Positions 4,914-6,557 of a stretch of DNA of 6,557 nt are shown here, piece after piece. The DNA is taken from positions 1 through 6,557 of the forward strand of contig CAMBSR010000133.1 in NCBI GenBank assembly GCA_945870475.1, in the 5' to 3' direction. Every line of letters starts with the position of its first letter. Position 1 is the stretch's first letter. Below the pieces are notes generated by a model, which saw only the letters and a list, made by a program, of their open reading frames with translations, had not been told where the DNA came from and searched no databases. A program made the translations under genes and the position numbers. Source of the DNA: Phycisphaera mikurensis NBRC 102666 (GTDB lineage Bacteria > Planctomycetota > Phycisphaerae > Phycisphaerales > SM1A02).

Positions 4914-5804
4914 TCAGCGCGCGCCGCCCGCCACGAATTCAGGCGCTTCGACACGGGGAAGAAGACCTGCGTCGGCCGCACGGTCAAGGAGCGTCCGAAC
5001 GGCGAGCCGGCCGGTGGGGCCGTAGTCGAGCGTCCACGCGTTGACATACATGCCGATGAAGCGGTCGGCCAGTTCCTCGGACATCCCGTCCGCGAACGCC
5101 AGTGCGTAGCGCACGCTCTCGGCGCGGTGGTCGAGCGCGTAGCGCACGCTCTGCTCCAGGAGAAGCGCCACTTCCTGCATGGTGCCGGGGCCGTGGCGCT
5201 CGTCGAGCGCGCGAAGCACGCCGTTGGCGCCGAGCGGAAGCGGCAGCCCGGTCTGCGAATGCCACCAGCGGCCAAGGTCCTCGACGAGGACGAGTCCCTC
5301 CTCGGCGAAGGTGAGCTGGCCCTCGTGGATGACGACGCCTGCGTCGAACTCGCCGGCCGCCACGCGCGCGGGGATCTCCTTGAAGGGAACCACGGTGGCG
5401 CGGAAGGAGCCCGGACCGAGGAGCATGCTGGTGACCATGAACGCGGTGGTGCCCTGGCCCGGGATGGCCACGTGCGCGCCGCGCAGCGACTCCACGCTGC
5501 GTGCCTCGCGCGCGACCACCTTCGGGCCGTAGCCGTCGCCCACGGAACTGCCGCAGGCGGTGAGCGCGTAGCGGGACGCGATGCGCGCATAGGTGGCGCA
5601 GCTGAAGGCGGAGATGTCGAGGAGGTCCTCGCCGCGCATGGCGCGCTGGTTGAGCGCCTCGATGTCGGCGGGCACGGCCTGGAACCGGAACCGGGGCGAG
5701 GCAACGCGTGGGGCGGCGCCATCGAGCTCGAGGAGCGGCCACCACATGAATGCATCGTCCGGGTCGGGCGAATGGCCAAGGCGAAGGACGGGACGCGTAT
5801 CCAT
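4914..5804 (-). CDS. mqnD: 1,4-dihydroxy-6-naphthoate synthase (MqnD)
   Basis: MqnD acts in the futalosine route to menaquinone, converting cyclic dehypoxanthine futalosine to 1,4-dihydroxy-6-naphthoate in the cytoplasm. The 296-residue protein has the periplasmic-binding-protein-like fold of the MqnA/MqnD family. Recognisable blocks are LGHSPDPDDAFMWW (9-22), IEALNQRAMRGE (48-59), VGDGYGPKVVARE (88-100), AIPGQGTTAFMV (113-124), AGVVIHEGQLTF (155-166), DLGRWWHSQTGLPLPLGAN and MYVNAWTLDYG near the C-terminus. His160 corresponds to the histidine proposed as catalytic in Thermus MqnD. The first motif reads SPDPDDAF where many MqnD have SPCPNDTF, and MqnA is a paralogue, so the exact substrate is slightly less certain than the family. 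The ATG at 5802-5804 starts directly before the first strand. A GTG at 5882 would add 26 unlikely residues. No Shine-Dalgarno is visible. No other mqn gene is in view. It heads a presumed operon with the ACT and CDGSH genes. Confidence 0.9.
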   Translation of the reverse strand: MDTRPVLRLGHSPDPDDAFMWWPLLELDGAAPRVASPRFRFQAVPADIEALNQRAMRGEDLLDISAFSCATYARIASRYALTACGSSVGDGYGPKVVAREARSVESLRGAHVAIPGQGTTAFMVTSMLLGPGSFRATVVPFKEIPARVAAGEFDAGVVIHEGQLTFAEEGLVLVEDLGRWWHSQTGLPLPLGANGVLRALDERHGPGTMQEVALLLEQSVRYALDHRAESVRYALAFADGMSEELADRFIGMYVNAWTLDYGPTGRLAVRTLLDRAADAGLLPRVEAPEFVAGGAR

Positions 5805-5908
5805 GGGGATGAAAGCGTATGCCAACCCCGCGAAACCCGTCCCGTCGGCGGGTGCCGATTCGCAGGACGGGCACGTACGCACCGGGAGGATTTCGTACCT
5901 TGCCCATC
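5805..5908. promoter_or_regulatory. Divergent intergenic region between mqnD and the DUF885 gene
   Basis: Both genes must be transcribed outward from these 104 bases, or from just inside the neighbours. I cannot place convincing -35/-10 pairs on either strand. GGGAGGA at 5884-5890 looks like a ribosome binding site but lies 18 bases from the ATG at 5909, too far for a normal one. TACCTT (5896-5901), eight bases before the ATG, could be a -10-like element of a leaderless transcript. ACCCG and CGGGT (around 5836-5854) form a weak inverted repeat. Confidence 0.3.
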
Positions 5909-6557
5909 ATGCTCCGCGCCCTCCTTGCCGTCGTGCTGACACTCTCGACCGCCGCCCACGCGCAGGCGCCTCGCACCGCCTCGGATCCCGAGGCCCGTAC
6001 CCGCTGGCTGGCCACGGTCGACGAGATCCAGCGCTGGCGCGACACCGAGTGGCCCGAGGACGCCATCGCCAACGGCCGCTTCACGCCCTGCCCGGACCGC
6101 ATCACGGATTCCTCGATCCGGGGCATCGAGAAGCGGAGCGCACAGGGGGCGATCTTCCTGACGGACCTCCTCGCGATCGACCCCGCGCTCCTCGCGGGCG
6201 ACGACCTCCTCGGCTGGCAGCTCCTGACGCGGCAGCTGCGCGAATCGCAGGAGGGCCATCGGTTCCGCTCGTTCCTCATGCCGGTGGGCGGGCGCGGCGG
6301 GCCGCAGCAGGACATCCCGCAGATGGCGGACCGCGTGCTGTTCCGCACCGAGGAGGACTGCCGCAACTACCTGAAGCGCCTGAGCGCGGTGCCGCAGATG
6401 GTGAAGGACACGCAGGAACTGATGCAGATGGGCATGGCCGAAGGGCGCATGCCGCCCAAGGCCACCATGAAGGACCTGCCCGCGCAGTTCGACGCGGTGC
6501 TCAAGGGCAACCTCGAATCGCTGCGCACGCCGTTCGCCAAGCTGCCGGCCTCCATCC
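5909..6557 (+). CDS. Secreted DUF885-family protein, N-terminal part
   Basis: The frame runs from an ATG at 5909 off the window edge, giving the first 216 residues. MLRALLAVVLTLSTAAHAQAP is a clear Sec signal peptide with likely cleavage after AHA (residue 18), so the protein is exported. The mature part resembles DUF885 proteins. A helical region ends in FRTEEDCRNYLKRLSAVPQMVKDTQELMQMGMAEGRMPPKATMKDLPAQFDAVL, cut here into the recognisable pieces YLKRLSAVPQMV, MGMAEGRMPPKATMKDLPAQ and TPFAKLP. These match the family's conserved block 'YL.RL..VP', '.G...G..PP', 'P.QL' and '.PF'. DUF885 members are often annotated as putative metal-dependent hydrolases, but the metal-binding part expected in the C-terminal half is outside the window. 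It is divergent from mqnD. The start has no normally spaced Shine-Dalgarno. Confidence 0.82.
   Translation, partial: MLRALLAVVLTLSTAAHAQAPRTASDPEARTRWLATVDEIQRWRDTEWPEDAIANGRFTPCPDRITDSSIRGIEKRSAQGAIFLTDLLAIDPALLAGDDLLGWQLLTRQLRESQEGHRFRSFLMPVGGRGGPQQDIPQMADRVLFRTEEDCRNYLKRLSAVPQMVKDTQELMQMGMAEGRMPPKATMKDLPAQFDAVLKGNLESLRTPFAKLPASI

Noticed and set aside
4401..5939. A 512-codon plus-strand open frame opposite mqnD and the ACT gene
   Set aside because: Low-complexity composition, no family resemblance, and it is antisense to clearly recognisable genes.

Overview
The window is GC-rich and fully bacterial, with tightly packed genes in short operons, and few starts have a recognisable Shine-Dalgarno. 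The gene content suggests a planctomycete, probably of the Phycisphaerae type. The clues are a secreted YdjY-domain protein, a two-part 6-pyruvoyl/6-carboxytetrahydropterin synthase with a degenerate front half, a tandem-ACT protein and the futalosine-route enzyme MqnD. This assignment comes from family knowledge, not from a marker gene. I see no tRNA, rRNA, insertion sequence, prophage or CRISPR array.

Region 1 (143-2979, minus strand) is a likely operon read from right to left: a secreted YdjY-domain protein, then ruvC (coupled through an ATGA overlap), then trpE. It combines an envelope protein of unknown role, the Holliday-junction resolvase and the first enzyme of tryptophan synthesis. 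No trpG, ruvA or ruvB lies in view. Positions 1-142 hold no supported gene.

Region 2 (2980-3289) is the divergent control region between that operon and the pterin synthase gene. It holds the most unusual structure in the window. On the minus strand there is a convincing intrinsic terminator (stem plus U-run) in front of the YdjY gene, overlapped by a second hairpin that cannot form at the same time. Further right is a long interrupted inverted repeat in the plus-strand leader of the pterin gene.

Region 3 (3290-4048, plus strand) is the pterin synthase gene. Its C-terminal half has every expected catalytic and zinc residue and its own internal ATG with a good ribosome binding site. Its N-terminal half looks like a decayed copy of the same fold.

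Region 4 (4116-5804, minus strand) is a likely operon mqnD - tandem-ACT protein - CDGSH iron-sulfur protein. It runs convergently into the pterin gene, with a strong hairpin between the two. Region 5 (5909-6557, plus strand) is the start of a secreted DUF885 protein, divergent from mqnD and cut by the window edge.

Most of the window is ordinary housekeeping metabolism. The best candidates for something undescribed are the orphan terminator with its competing hairpin and the pterin synthase with its structured leader, degenerate half and possible second start.
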